A DNA stretch of 64,000 nucleotides from an uncultured Candidatus Nitrosopumilus sp. (GTDB lineage: Archaea > Thermoproteota > Nitrososphaeria > Nitrososphaerales > Nitrosopumilaceae), in contig OX638319.1 of assembly GCA_951812655.1 (NCBI GenBank), forward strand, positions 992,001 through 1,056,000, written 5' to 3'. Below are positions 7,668 through 16,644 of the stretch, in pieces (position 1 is the first letter of the stretch; each line of letters begins with the position of its first letter). Below the pieces are notes generated by a model. It saw only the letters and a program-made list of their open reading frames with translations. It was not told the origin of the DNA and did no database searches. A program made the translations under genes and the position numbers.

Positions 7668-8564
7668 TTACTGGATCCTTGTTGTTACTGTGACGCCATC
7701 CTCGTTTGGAATGAATGTGTGTTCTGCTTGTGCAACTCTCTGCTCATTTACTTCGATTAGGACTGGATATGCCTGTACTGCTTTTTTCTTTATCAGAATA
7801 TTCAAAAGTTCTTTTGCCTGTTTTTCTTCCCATTCCTTTACGATCCACCTTAGTGCAAATGGCAACATGTTGAAGTTTGTCCATATGTAATCAAGTAGCC
7901 TGTCTGCCTCTGCATTCTTTGTTTTCTTTCTGGAGTTCAATGCAAAAATATTTTTTATTTGCCCATTCCTTACGAATCCGCCTCCATCACCAGTTGTAAC
8001 AAATGGCTCACATGCGTAAGCTGAATTCTCTGAAAGAGAAAATCCTCCGATTGACCAAATGTTGGGAATGGACTTTCCAGCATGGATCGTGTATTGATCT
8101 AGTGAATGTCCGCTGAGATTTGCAATTGGCTTGAATCCCATTTTTTTAATCGTGGTCTCTATGGTCCGCCCAATGTCGCTAGCCTTTACGCCTGCTTTGA
8201 TGGTTGACATTGCATTTGCCAACGCGTCTTCGGCAGATTGAACTAGTCCGTCAAACTGGGCATCATAACAAACCGTCACTGCGGTATCTGCGATGTATCC
8301 GTCTATCTGTGCACCAAGATCAATTTTGACCAGATCTGTATCTTTGATTGTAATGGGATCGTTTGGTTCAGCTGTGTAATGAGCTGCAATTTCATTGATA
8401 CTGGCATTAACTGGAAATGCACATTTTGCACCCCTTTTCTTGATCTCTCCTTCTACCTCTTCACATATCTCGTAAACTGATTTGCCAATCCAGTCCTTGT
8501 TTCTGACCATTTCTCGAACATCTGATGCAATTTTTCCTGCCTTGATGTATTGCTCAGTTTGCAC
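7668..8564 (-). CDS. map: Methionine aminopeptidase, type II
   Basis: Removes the initiator Met from nascent proteins. The 298 residues carry the pita-bread metal ligands: Asp82 and Asp93 in KIDLGAQIDGYIADTAV, the His of SGHSLDQY, the Glu of CEPFVTTG and the Glu of QAEHTF near the C-terminus. His62 (AAHYTAEP) is the conserved substrate-site His. The insert of about 60 residues before the last strand marks type II (archaeal/eukaryotic). The C-terminus ends directly after the catalytic strand as in other archaea. A zinc-ribbon gene follows downstream. Confidence 0.95.
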   Translation of the reverse strand: MQTEQYIKAGKIASDVREMVRNKDWIGKSVYEICEEVEGEIKKRGAKCAFPVNASINEIAAHYTAEPNDPITIKDTDLVKIDLGAQIDGYIADTAVTVCYDAQFDGLVQSAEDALANAMSTIKAGVKASDIGRTIETTIKKMGFKPIANLSGHSLDQYTIHAGKSIPNIWSIGGFSLSENSAYACEPFVTTGDGGGFVRNGQIKNIFALNSRKKTKNAEADRLLDYIWTNFNMLPFALRWIVKEWEEKQAKELLNILIKKKAVQAYPVLIEVNEQRVAQAEHTFIPNEDGVTVTTRIQ

Positions 8565-8606
8565 GATTTTGATTTCCTGACTGCCTTTAAAATGATTATC
8601 TGTGAA

Positions 8607-8614
8607 GCTTAAAT
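8607..8614 (+). promoter_or_regulatory. TATA box of tRNA-Pro
   Basis: GCTTAAAT is centred 26-27 nt upstream of the first base of the tRNA, the canonical archaeal position, so the transcript should start at or very near the mature 5' end. Confidence 0.6.
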
Positions 8615-8636
8615 TGGGCTATTCTATGGTTCTTCT

Positions 8637-8713
8637 GGGATCGTGGTCTAGCTTGGTATGATTCTGCGTTTGGGACGCAGAGGTCGCGAATTCAAATTTC
8701 GCCGATCCCACCA
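8637..8713 (+). tRNA. tRNA-Pro (anticodon TGG), CCA encoded
   Basis: A complete cloverleaf: acceptor stem GGGATCG/CGATCCC, anticodon stem CTGCG/CGCAG around loop TTTGGGA (anticodon TGG, Pro), and T stem GCGAA/TTCGC. The discriminator A at 8710 is followed by an encoded CCA (8711-8713). No intron. The cognate prolyl-tRNA synthetase gene is also in this window (50510-51952). Confidence 0.96.
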
Positions 8714-8853
8714 TCATTATCTTATTATCAAATTGGATTACAAAGTAGTTGCTGGGCAATGAAGAAGAGTTAGAGTAATGATTTTGAAATGAGGTAAACT
8801 GATTGGATCTGAGCGCCGGCATGTTTTTATGAATTCTTCAAATTCTTTGTAAC

Positions 8854-9108
8854 GTGACTCTGTGGAAATTTGAGAAGCGTGATATTGTTTTAGTTGTGGG
8901 ACTCTTGCTGTTCATGATCGGTCTTATTCCCTTCACCAGTCCCATTCTGGCAATAATAATAGTCATTGCGATGTATTTTGGAATTAAAATTTACGTAGAA
9001 AAAAGAAAACAATCCATCTTAAATGACGTAGGAGGTGGAATCTGTATGGAATGTGGCTCAAAGATTTTTGATGAAAAATGCCCGAATTGCGATTCTCCTA
9101 AAGAATAA
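8854..9108 (+). CDS. Small two-helix membrane protein with C-terminal zinc ribbon
   Basis: 84 residues from GTG 8854. Residues about 10-45 form one or two membrane helices (VLVVGLLLFMIGLIPF; ILAIIIVIAMYFGIKIYV), followed by a basic linker and a cytoplasmic zinc ribbon (CMECGSKIFDEKCPNCD). This architecture is common among small archaeal proteins of unknown function. No operon partner is evident. Confidence 0.7.
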   Translation: MTLWKFEKRDIVLVVGLLLFMIGLIPFTSPILAIIIVIAMYFGIKIYVEKRKQSILNDVGGGICMECGSKIFDEKCPNCDSPKE

Positions 9109-9196
9109 ATCCAAAAAAATCAATCTTCTTTTGAACTATTTTGGGTCAATTACATTTTGATAAGAAATTCTAAGTGTGGTTGGAATTCATATGCGT

Positions 9197-9484
9197 TTAC
9201 TGTTTTAACTTTCGATTGAGTTCTGCTTCGATGTACATTTTTGCATTTTCTGTAGACATTATTGTATACTCGTTATCGAAATTTTTGGCTACCTTGTCCA
9301 CTGCATCCTGCACGATCTTTTCTTTTTGCTCGTCATCTACATCTTGTTCTTTTACGTATAGCAGAGCAGATTCTACGGCTAAAGGTACGAATTCTCCAAG
9401 CATCTTTCTTGCTTTCTGAGCAGAGTCTTTCTTACTTTCAGACAGTGTTCTTTCGATCAGCGAATCCAGATTCTCTGTTAGCAT
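9197..9484 (-). CDS. Hypothetical helical acidic protein
   Basis: A 95-residue soluble, all-helical, Lys/Glu/Asp-rich protein. It lies 22 nt downstream of the 102-residue gene on the same strand and shares its style (helical, same length class), so the two may form a small operon encoding interacting proteins. No family recognised. Confidence 0.6.
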   Translation of the reverse strand: MLTENLDSLIERTLSESKKDSAQKARKMLGEFVPLAVESALLYVKEQDVDDEQKEKIVQDAVDKVAKNFDNEYTIMSTENAKMYIEAELNRKLKQ

Positions 9485-9506
9485 GCTACGTGCTGTATTG
9501 GCTAGT

Positions 9507-9815
9507 TCATCTGATTTTAATTCCGTTAGGATCTGGGACTACGTTTTCAAACACTTTTTTTCCTAGCTCTGGAGGCATTTTGCCCCGGGAAAGTTGTTCG
9601 TGATATTCTGGATTGTCTGCAAACTGCTTGAAAACGTATCTTCCTTGATTTTCGACAAATGACTTTGCAGAATTGACAAAATATTCTTCAGCATCTGCAC
9701 TTATCTGCAATCCTTTCTTTCTGGCAAAGCTAATCTCCATTGACACCGCACCTGCAACAACGGGTCCAATCGTGGACAAAAGCTGTTCCAGAATGTCCTG
9801 AACAAACATATCCAA
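9507..9815 (-). CDS. Hypothetical helical protein
   Basis: 102 residues. An amphipathic N-terminal helix (MFVQDILEQLLSTIGPVVAGA) is followed by a soluble helical part with several aromatic residues. It could associate with a membrane. It is first of two same-strand small genes (next 9197-9484), and a short secreted-peptide gene lies 24 nt upstream on the same strand. Function unknown. Confidence 0.6.
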   Translation of the reverse strand: MDMFVQDILEQLLSTIGPVVAGAVSMEISFARKKGLQISADAEEYFVNSAKSFVENQGRYVFKQFADNPEYHEQLSRGKMPPELGKKVFENVVPDPNGIKIR

Positions 9816-9839
9816 CGGTTTGGCACAGTACGTCGAATT

Positions 9840-9995
9840 TCATTCAGAATCAAAACAGCTTATCGTGATTTCTTCATTGGGTTGAGCAAAAGCATTGCTG
9901 ACAATGTTTACAGTTCCGAATGACATGAGGATAATTGAGATTGCAAGGATTCCGTTGTATATTATGCGCTCGCTCTTCTGCACGATGTATTTCAA
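9840..9995 (-). CDS. Putative secreted mini-protein (47-51 residues)
   Basis: Minus-strand frame from TTG 9995 (or GTG 9983). A basic N-terminus (KYIVQKSERIIYNG) leads into a hydrophobic core (ILAISIILMSFGTVNIV) ending SNAFAQ, a textbook signal-peptide cleavage site. The predicted mature part is only about 13 residues with a single Cys (PNEEITISCFDSE). The same AFAQ/AHAQ-type end occurs in the large secreted proteins of this window. It may be an exported peptide or a truncated secreted-protein gene. Confidence 0.5.
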   Translation of the reverse strand: MKYIVQKSERIIYNGILAISIILMSFGTVNIVSNAFAQPNEEITISCFDSE

Positions 9996-10320
9996 GATTA
10001 TTTCTGCATAAGTTTTTCCTTTGAACTATTTGCCTCAAAGATGCAAAATTTGCTTCATACCGTATCCTTTTCCTCCTTGCTCGTATTCAGAATTTCATTT
10101 TAATGCCTATCTCTTCTGCATGGCATTTCTGTATGTTCTACTGCTATTTCGTGTGTTGTCTTCAGATGATTTCTACGTGCTCTCTAAATAGCTAAAAAAT
10201 GTAATTTGTGTATGAAAATGTCTCACAAAATCCTTGAATTTAGGTCAACTTTAACAACAAGCTCAACTTTTCCTCAATCCCATTCTAAAATGAGTCTATT
10301 TGCCAATCAAACTAGGAAAC
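9996..10320. other. Intergenic stretch, about 325 nt
   Basis: AT-rich spacer between divergently oriented genes. It should hold promoters for both. A CTAAAATG-type element near 10284-10291 is suitably placed for the gene starting at 10321. I see no coding frame of interest or RNA structure. Confidence 0.4.
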
Positions 10321-13300
10321 ATGATGAATTGTAGAGTGCCTCTGTTATTTTCTATTTTGTTATTGGCTGGGGCTGTGGCTCCTGCATATGCTCAGACATT
10401 CGAAAATGTTGTAATCAATGAGGTGGATATCAATCCCCCCGGTGATGATTTTGCATCAATAACTGAATGGATTGAGCTTTACAATCCTACAGATGATGAC
10501 ATTGATATTAGCGGCTGGAAAATTGCTTCTACCACAGTTCTTAAAAAAACAATGACCCTTTCTCCTGGCACCATTATAGAGTCTGGGGAGTTTCTGACCT
10601 TCTCTTATCAAAATATTTGGTTTACTGATGTAAATGAATCCGTGGAAATTAGAGATTCCCGTGACACTTTAATTGACAAGACTCCGTCTATTTCGGACTT
10701 AGAAAACGATTTTACTTCGTGGCAAAGAATCTACGACGGTTTTGATACTGACAGTTCTGATGATTGGAAATTTGTATCCTCTACCACTGGGCTGTCTAAT
10801 GGAAAAATAATTGAAACACATGAATCTGAAGAACTCTTTGTCACTATCTCATCTGACAAACAGGTATACCTGTTTGGAGATACTGCAAAAATCTCTGGAA
10901 GTGTTTCAGAGGAAGTCTATGCTCTAAAACCTGTTTTTAAACCTGAACAAATCGTTGTTGCAATTACGGGACCTAATTTTGAGAAGACCTTTACCATGTA
11001 TCCTGACACTTTCCTGAATTTTGAGACAAGTCTTACTTTGCATCAAGTGCTTGGAATTAATCCGGGAATCTATGATGTTGAAGTAACATATGCGGGAGAA
11101 ACGTCCTCTGCAAAATTCTCCGTAGGCTATGAGGAATTTGTGGAAAAAGTAGAGAAAGAAGAGATTATCGGAATCTCCTCAGATAAATCGCAGTATATTC
11201 CCGGAGAGTTTGTTTCCATTTCTGGTTTCTCCTCGGAAATAATTCCATTTGAAGGCATGAAATTTACTATTGTTGATTCTGACGATGAATTGATTGCAAG
11301 TGGGACTCTTTTTCCTATTGATGGCGAATTTCTGACAAAGGTTTTCATTACTACCGTTGATCCTTCTTTTGGAACGTATTACTTGTTTGCAGAATATTCT
11401 GACAAGTCCGTATCCACTAGTTTTGAGGTTCTTGAAGATCTGAAAGATGATGTTCCAATTTCACTCTGGACTGACAGTGATGCTTATGGAATAGGAGATG
11501 TAGTTGAAATCACTGGTAGATTAAACCATGTCTGGATAAGTACTTTAGATTTGGAAATTGTGCAGACAAAACAATCTTCTCTTGGGGTTTCTGATGTGGG
11601 TGATGATGCTGGATTCAAAATATTAGATGGAGTTAGAATTGATGGGGATGGTTTTTTCACGTATACTTTTACAATTCCTGACAGCCAAAATCGTTTGGGC
11701 GACTACAGAATTACTGTGTCCAAAGACGTTGGGTCTGTATCTACAATTATCCATGCAGTCGATAATCCTGATGATTTTGTAGGTTCCGATGAGCCACTTA
11801 CTGTGATGTCTGACAGAGACGTTTACGAATTTGGAGACACAGTCACCATAAGTGGATTCATTGCTGATCCTCATACGAATTCAAGTTATGACTCTGGCTC
11901 TTCTGTAGCTGTTTCGATTTCTCATGAAGATGGAACTCCTTTAGAAATAACCACGTTGTCGAAAAACAACAACATTGAGTTTGAATATGAGTTTACTGCC
12001 ATTCCAGAAACATCTGGACGTTATTTGGTACAGCTTGACATTACAAAACTCATCTTTGAGGAAGGAAACTATGTGATCAAATCCCAATACGGTGGTCATG
12101 TGGTCACAAAACAATTCACCGTCATTGATTCTCTTAATCTTGCTGACGGTGCTTCTCTATCTCTGGATAAAGAAATTTACGGTCTGGGGGAAACTGTTTT
12201 CCTCACTGGAGTAGTTCCACCTACAGGAAATGCTGGTGTTGAGATAATTTTGACAAAACCTGATGGTTCAGTAATTAACTCTGGCACCACAATCGATAAC
12301 CAGCGTTTCTCTTGGTCTTGGATCACTCCAATATCTGAAAAATACCAAAGTTCAAAGATAGATGATACTGAAAAAAGTGTTATCGCCTCTAATTTTGGAG
12401 TGTATAAGATGAAAGTTTCTATGGACAGTGTTAACCAGGAGTTATTCTTCAAAGTCTCCGATGATCCTGAAAATGATTCCTTGACTACTTCTCCTCTATA
12501 TGTCTCCACAGAAAAATCCCTGTACAAAGCTGGTGAAAAACTAAAGGTAATTGGAAATGTAATTCAACGTGAGCAAGGCAATGAGGGTCTTGTTGTTCCT
12601 GAACGCGTAACTATCAAAGTCCTGGACGGTGATTTCCCATACAAACAGATTCATGAATCAACAGTATATCCTAACTTGAGTGGAGAATTTTCCAGCATAT
12701 TTGAATTACCTGTGACAATATTTGCTGAAGGAACATACACTGTGAAAGCCTCATTCTTCCAAGTTTCTGATTCTGCCACATTTAGCATAGCCAATGACTT
12801 CACTTTTGGCCTTGACGAAGATGTGTCTCTGCTGCTGTCAACTGATAAACCAGAATATAATCCAGGTGATGTGGTTGTGGTGACTGGAAAGCCAAACAAG
12901 CTGATATACCTTGAAAAATTCGATGTGAGCGTTACTAAAAAATCAGATTCAGAAATCACATGCGGATCTTTTATTTGCGGAACAGATGCAGGTCCTGTAA
13001 CATCAATTAGACCAAGTCCTTCGGGCTCATTTACACACCAATTCACAATTCCTGATTCAGTATCCTCAATAGGGATGTATGATGTAATTGTTGATGCCGA
13101 TTTTGAGAAAAAATCTATTTCATTTAACGTGATTGAAAAGCAAGACTCAGTACTGCCCGAGACCGTGATTGAAAAGCAAGATTCTGCAATGTCTGCTACT
13201 GTGATTGAAAAAGAAACCAGAATTGTAGAAAAAATGATTTCAATATCCACTGAAGAAAAAATCACCGCCGATGGAAATATTGCTCCTCGTGTTGTCACTG

Positions 13301-13629
13301 GCTCCTTGATCACTCCTTCAAGAGGCGATGAAGGAAATGTCAATCTCCGAATAACCTCTGCCTCTGGCATGTGCATCATTGGCACTGATGATGAATGTTC
13401 CGTACAGCACTCCACTAGACAACCTGGTAAAATCTATGAGGTTGTGAATGTTGATGGAATCAATATGAATGTTAGATACAGTGGACCTGACGTACGCCTT
13501 GAGAAATTCAGTATTTCCCCTGAATCATCCCTCGTATTTTTGCCTGATGTTGATTGGACTATTGAAGTGATCAAAGATGATCAGGTGTCTAGATTCTATT
13601 ACTCTGTGACATACAAGAACATGGAGTAA
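10321..13629 (+). CDS. Large secreted surface protein: lamin-tail domain plus seven beta repeats
   Basis: About 1,102 residues from ATG 10321 (a TTG at 10300 would add seven). A signal peptide (VPLLFSILLLAGAVAPAYAQ) is followed by a lamin-tail domain (INEVDINPP; EWIELYNPTDDDIDISGWKI). Then come seven beta-sandwich repeats spaced about 100-117 residues apart, each opening with a pattern such as SSDKQVYLFGDTAKISG, SDRDVYEFGDTVTISG or STDKPEYNPGDVVVVTG. A Lys/Glu-rich linker with three VIEK-type repeats precedes the last domain. No C-terminal membrane helix or sorting signal is seen, so retention may rely on other surface proteins. An adhesion or envelope role is inferred. Confidence 0.85.
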   Translation: MMNCRVPLLFSILLLAGAVAPAYAQTFENVVINEVDINPPGDDFASITEWIELYNPTDDDIDISGWKIASTTVLKKTMTLSPGTIIESGEFLTFSYQNIWFTDVNESVEIRDSRDTLIDKTPSISDLENDFTSWQRIYDGFDTDSSDDWKFVSSTTGLSNGKIIETHESEELFVTISSDKQVYLFGDTAKISGSVSEEVYALKPVFKPEQIVVAITGPNFEKTFTMYPDTFLNFETSLTLHQVLGINPGIYDVEVTYAGETSSAKFSVGYEEFVEKVEKEEIIGISSDKSQYIPGEFVSISGFSSEIIPFEGMKFTIVDSDDELIASGTLFPIDGEFLTKVFITTVDPSFGTYYLFAEYSDKSVSTSFEVLEDLKDDVPISLWTDSDAYGIGDVVEITGRLNHVWISTLDLEIVQTKQSSLGVSDVGDDAGFKILDGVRIDGDGFFTYTFTIPDSQNRLGDYRITVSKDVGSVSTIIHAVDNPDDFVGSDEPLTVMSDRDVYEFGDTVTISGFIADPHTNSSYDSGSSVAVSISHEDGTPLEITTLSKNNNIEFEYEFTAIPETSGRYLVQLDITKLIFEEGNYVIKSQYGGHVVTKQFTVIDSLNLADGASLSLDKEIYGLGETVFLTGVVPPTGNAGVEIILTKPDGSVINSGTTIDNQRFSWSWITPISEKYQSSKIDDTEKSVIASNFGVYKMKVSMDSVNQELFFKVSDDPENDSLTTSPLYVSTEKSLYKAGEKLKVIGNVIQREQGNEGLVVPERVTIKVLDGDFPYKQIHESTVYPNLSGEFSSIFELPVTIFAEGTYTVKASFFQVSDSATFSIANDFTFGLDEDVSLLLSTDKPEYNPGDVVVVTGKPNKLIYLEKFDVSVTKKSDSEITCGSFICGTDAGPVTSIRPSPSGSFTHQFTIPDSVSSIGMYDVIVDADFEKKSISFNVIEKQDSVLPETVIEKQDSAMSATVIEKETRIVEKMISISTEEKITADGNIAPRVVTGSLITPSRGDEGNVNLRITSASGMCIIGTDDECSVQHSTRQPGKIYEVVNVDGINMNVRYSGPDVRLEKFSISPESSLVFLPDVDWTIEVIKDDQVSRFYYSVTYKNME

Positions 13630-13663
13630 ATTCAAAATACGATGATTGGTATTTCTGATTGAA

Positions 13664-14155
13664 ATGAAAGTCCAAGTTTTGATGTTCTATCAGGATGATC
13701 CTAAGAAATGCACTGCTGCAAAAATGGTGAAATTTGGACTTGCTCAAAGTATCAAGAAAATAGGTTCCAAGGGAATGGTATTGGATCCATTCTCTGAAAA
13801 AACTTTGCTTCCAAAAGACAAATCGATAATTAATACAGTGATCGGCATTGATTGCTCTTGGAATCTAGCCGACAAAGCTTTTTCTAAAAAATTTAATGGA
13901 ATTAAAAGAAAGCTTCCTCCTCTTCTTGCTGGTAACCCTGTAAACTATTCAAAACTAAACAAGTTGACAACCGTGGAAGCCATTTCTGCATCGTTATTTA
14001 TTCTGGGATTTAAAGATCAGTCCATGGGACTGCTAAACAAATTCAAGTGGGGGCATACTTTCTATGATCTAAATCAAAACCTTCTAAACGAATACTCGAA
14101 TCTTGAAAATGAATCTCAAATAGAACTTGTCTTGAAAGATTACGGTTTACTCTAG
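13664..14155 (+). CDS. tsr3: Tsr3-family rRNA aminocarboxypropyltransferase
   Basis: Transfers the aminocarboxypropyl group of SAM to a small-subunit rRNA base (the family makes acp3 modifications in eukaryotic 18S; the archaeal 16S target is inferred). About 163 residues from ATG 13664. Family signatures include DDPKKCTAAKMVKFG, LDPFSEKTLLPKD, GIDCSWN, RKLPPLLAGNPVNYSKLNKL and the C-terminal FKWGHTFYDLNQ. Its TAG shares the CTAG sequence with the stop of the convergent substrate-binding-protein gene. Confidence 0.93.
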   Translation: MKVQVLMFYQDDPKKCTAAKMVKFGLAQSIKKIGSKGMVLDPFSEKTLLPKDKSIINTVIGIDCSWNLADKAFSKKFNGIKRKLPPLLAGNPVNYSKLNKLTTVEAISASLFILGFKDQSMGLLNKFKWGHTFYDLNQNLLNEYSNLENESQIELVLKDYGLL

Positions 14156-16596
14156 TTCCTGTTTTTTACATATGCTGAAATGCCTACAATTATTATTGCT
14201 GGAATGATCCAAATCCAATAATCCTGCTTGCTTTCGGAAAATTCCACATTTTCATAAGTTGCTGTAGGTAACATGGTATGGGTATCTGTGACGAAAAAGT
14301 TTGATTCATAAAAGTCTGGTTTAGATACCGAATTTGAAATTGCAAATACTTTGATATTGTTTAAACCTACTTTCAAAACATCTCCTTTAATATCCAAAGA
14401 AACAATATCTGATTCCAAATCAATGTCGTTTGACGATATTGTATTCCCTCCACTGTCTGTCAAAAAATATCTGATGGAATCTGAATTTTTTGTATCTATT
14501 GTGATGATGAAATCTTCTCCTTGCTGTACTGTGTTCTTTATGTCAATTTTATTAATCAATGGCAATTCTGCCTTCTCATATTCCCTCCACTGTCCTTTTT
14601 GAAATGGATATGTGTCATCTTCAAACGCATTTACCTTTATAGTTCTTGATTCTGGAGAATATGATTCTAAATAATATGGCCCATTGCTAATTACTGCATG
14701 GTTGTATGTTTCAATCCACTTGATTGATGAGTCATATCGGCCTTGAAAATACTCTGAGCTTCCCCTTTCTCCTTTCAACGCTTTTGGTATGTGATGTGTT
14801 TCTTTAAATTCTTGTAAGTTTTCTTTGATGATGCTTGCATCGTTTGGAATGATTAATGATATCCAGTTCACATTTTTGCTAGTTGCCCCTGACCTTGAAA
14901 ATGACGCTTTTCCGTCAATGACTGCTTTTTCCATCGCTGCTGTGATCTCCCATGGCATAGTATTCCATAATACTGCCCAATCGGCTATCTCTTTTTCATC
15001 AAAATGCCAATAATCCACATAAACCTCCACCGTATCTTCGTCTATCGGATTTATCCCCTTGATGGTTTGTATGCTTTGAGCTGCTCTTGGGGTGAATTCT
15101 GTGTCAAAAGTCTTATCGTTTTGATCAACTTGTGTTCCCCATTCTGTTGTAAAATACAATGAATACAAAATGTCGTCCATGTTCATCTTTTCCCCGTTAT
15201 GCCAATTGCCAAACTGTAAATCAAATGTCACTTTGCTAGTTGCATGTGAGTCGTGCTCTATATTTTCCCATTTCTGCAATGTGGCATTCCATATCTTTGC
15301 TTCACTAGGGATTTCAATCTCTCCTTCAGGTCCTGATGTCTCCACTGTCCAATTTGCCCTTATTGGAAATGTCTCTCCAGTAAACGGATGTTTGAATGTT
15401 GCAGGATCGGAGATGATTCCCCAGATGTGCCTACTGTAGCTGTCTGTTAATCCCATTACTGGATTCCATGCACCTTGATAGATCTGTTTAACACCGATTA
15501 CAAGCTCGTTATGATCACTTTTGGCATTGATTGGTGTAAATCTACTTGGAACTCCTGCCCCGAAATCGTTAACCACTCCTGAAACTCTTTCGTTGACCAC
15601 ATACTGATCAATCTTGCTAGCTAGAAAAATTCTAATCGACTCGCTGACTCCTTGTGTGACTGCTTCTTGAATCAATCCTGCTCTTTGCTCTTCGCTGGTA
15701 AAATTACCCGTGTATATTTTCTGGGTTAGCTTGTCTAATTCTCTGTTTTCATAATTCCAATATGTTGGATCATTGAATCCTGGCATGTTTGAAAACCATG
15801 GCGAATACATTTGGCCCAATCCCACTGAATCATATTTTACAAATGCTGAGCGTCCCCATCCTTCTGTATACAAGCTCCATTCCATATCCGATGGGTCTGA
15901 CCCATAAACTACCACGAATGCTTTATTCAGATCTCCGAAATCTTTTCTAACTGTAAATCCTATTTCTTCTAACTCTGTAGATAATATTTCTCCTATTGAC
16001 TTTCTAACCGGATCATCGCTTCTTATGAAGATGACTATTTCTATTGGATTGCCTCCTATGTGCCATTTGCCTTCTTTTTTGATTGCTCCCTGTTCGATAA
16101 GAGCTTTGGATATTATCTCGTTGGCCAGTACGGGATTATATTTAAAATTAAATGTCTCAATCTGTTCAATTACTGTAAGATATTCTGGGTCAGACGGACC
16201 ATAATACGAGATAATGGGGGAACCAAATCCTCCCATCAATTCATTTACGATTAGTTTCCTGTCTACTAGATAATTCATTGCAAATCTAACATCTTTGTTT
16301 GAAAATGGATTGTATTGCTCTGATTTTGCAGGATTGATCAGAATGCTATATGAACCTCCTGTGGAATCAAACACCTGCAATCCTTTTTTATCTGTGTTGC
16401 CCTCTAATCTGTCTGGTGAAATCGTATAGTAATACGTGTCAATATTTCCATTTCGCACCTCTTCTAACGCTGTATTCTCATCAAGATACTGAATGAATTT
16501 GACCGAATCAAAAAAGGTGCTTTTTTCTGCAAACGATTCATTTTGCATTACTATTATGATTGACAGAGCTAGTATGATAACTAGCATTGTTTTCAT
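14152..16596 (-). CDS. Membrane-anchored ABC-transporter substrate-binding protein (family 5, peptide type)
   Basis: 814 residues: signal peptide (residues 1-23, ending ESFAE), a long SBP_bac_5-type periplasmic fold (WNPVMGLTDSYSRHIWGII; VTFDLQFGNWHNGEKMNMDD is the typical peptide-binder core), a C-terminal beta domain, and a final membrane helix (YWIWIIPAIIIVGISAYV) that anchors it to the cell surface. It probably captures peptides or related solutes for an Opp/Dpp-type importer. No permease is adjacent; an OppF-like ATPase lies at 47074. The stop overlaps tsr3 by 4 nt. Confidence 0.88.
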   Translation of the reverse strand: MKTMLVIILALSIIIVMQNESFAEKSTFFDSVKFIQYLDENTALEEVRNGNIDTYYYTISPDRLEGNTDKKGLQVFDSTGGSYSILINPAKSEQYNPFSNKDVRFAMNYLVDRKLIVNELMGGFGSPIISYYGPSDPEYLTVIEQIETFNFKYNPVLANEIISKALIEQGAIKKEGKWHIGGNPIEIVIFIRSDDPVRKSIGEILSTELEEIGFTVRKDFGDLNKAFVVVYGSDPSDMEWSLYTEGWGRSAFVKYDSVGLGQMYSPWFSNMPGFNDPTYWNYENRELDKLTQKIYTGNFTSEEQRAGLIQEAVTQGVSESIRIFLASKIDQYVVNERVSGVVNDFGAGVPSRFTPINAKSDHNELVIGVKQIYQGAWNPVMGLTDSYSRHIWGIISDPATFKHPFTGETFPIRANWTVETSGPEGEIEIPSEAKIWNATLQKWENIEHDSHATSKVTFDLQFGNWHNGEKMNMDDILYSLYFTTEWGTQVDQNDKTFDTEFTPRAAQSIQTIKGINPIDEDTVEVYVDYWHFDEKEIADWAVLWNTMPWEITAAMEKAVIDGKASFSRSGATSKNVNWISLIIPNDASIIKENLQEFKETHHIPKALKGERGSSEYFQGRYDSSIKWIETYNHAVISNGPYYLESYSPESRTIKVNAFEDDTYPFQKGQWREYEKAELPLINKIDIKNTVQQGEDFIITIDTKNSDSIRYFLTDSGGNTISSNDIDLESDIVSLDIKGDVLKVGLNNIKVFAISNSVSKPDFYESNFFVTDTHTMLPTATYENVEFSESKQDYWIWIIPAIIIVGISAYVKNRN

Positions 16597-16644
16597 AATT
16601 CTATTTCGAACGGGATATAATAAAATCTATATCACAATACCCTG

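Noticed and set aside
12651-13415. 254-codon minus-strand frame inside the large surface protein
   Set aside because: Ser/Thr-rich shadow of the repeat gene on the other strand; no start context or motif.
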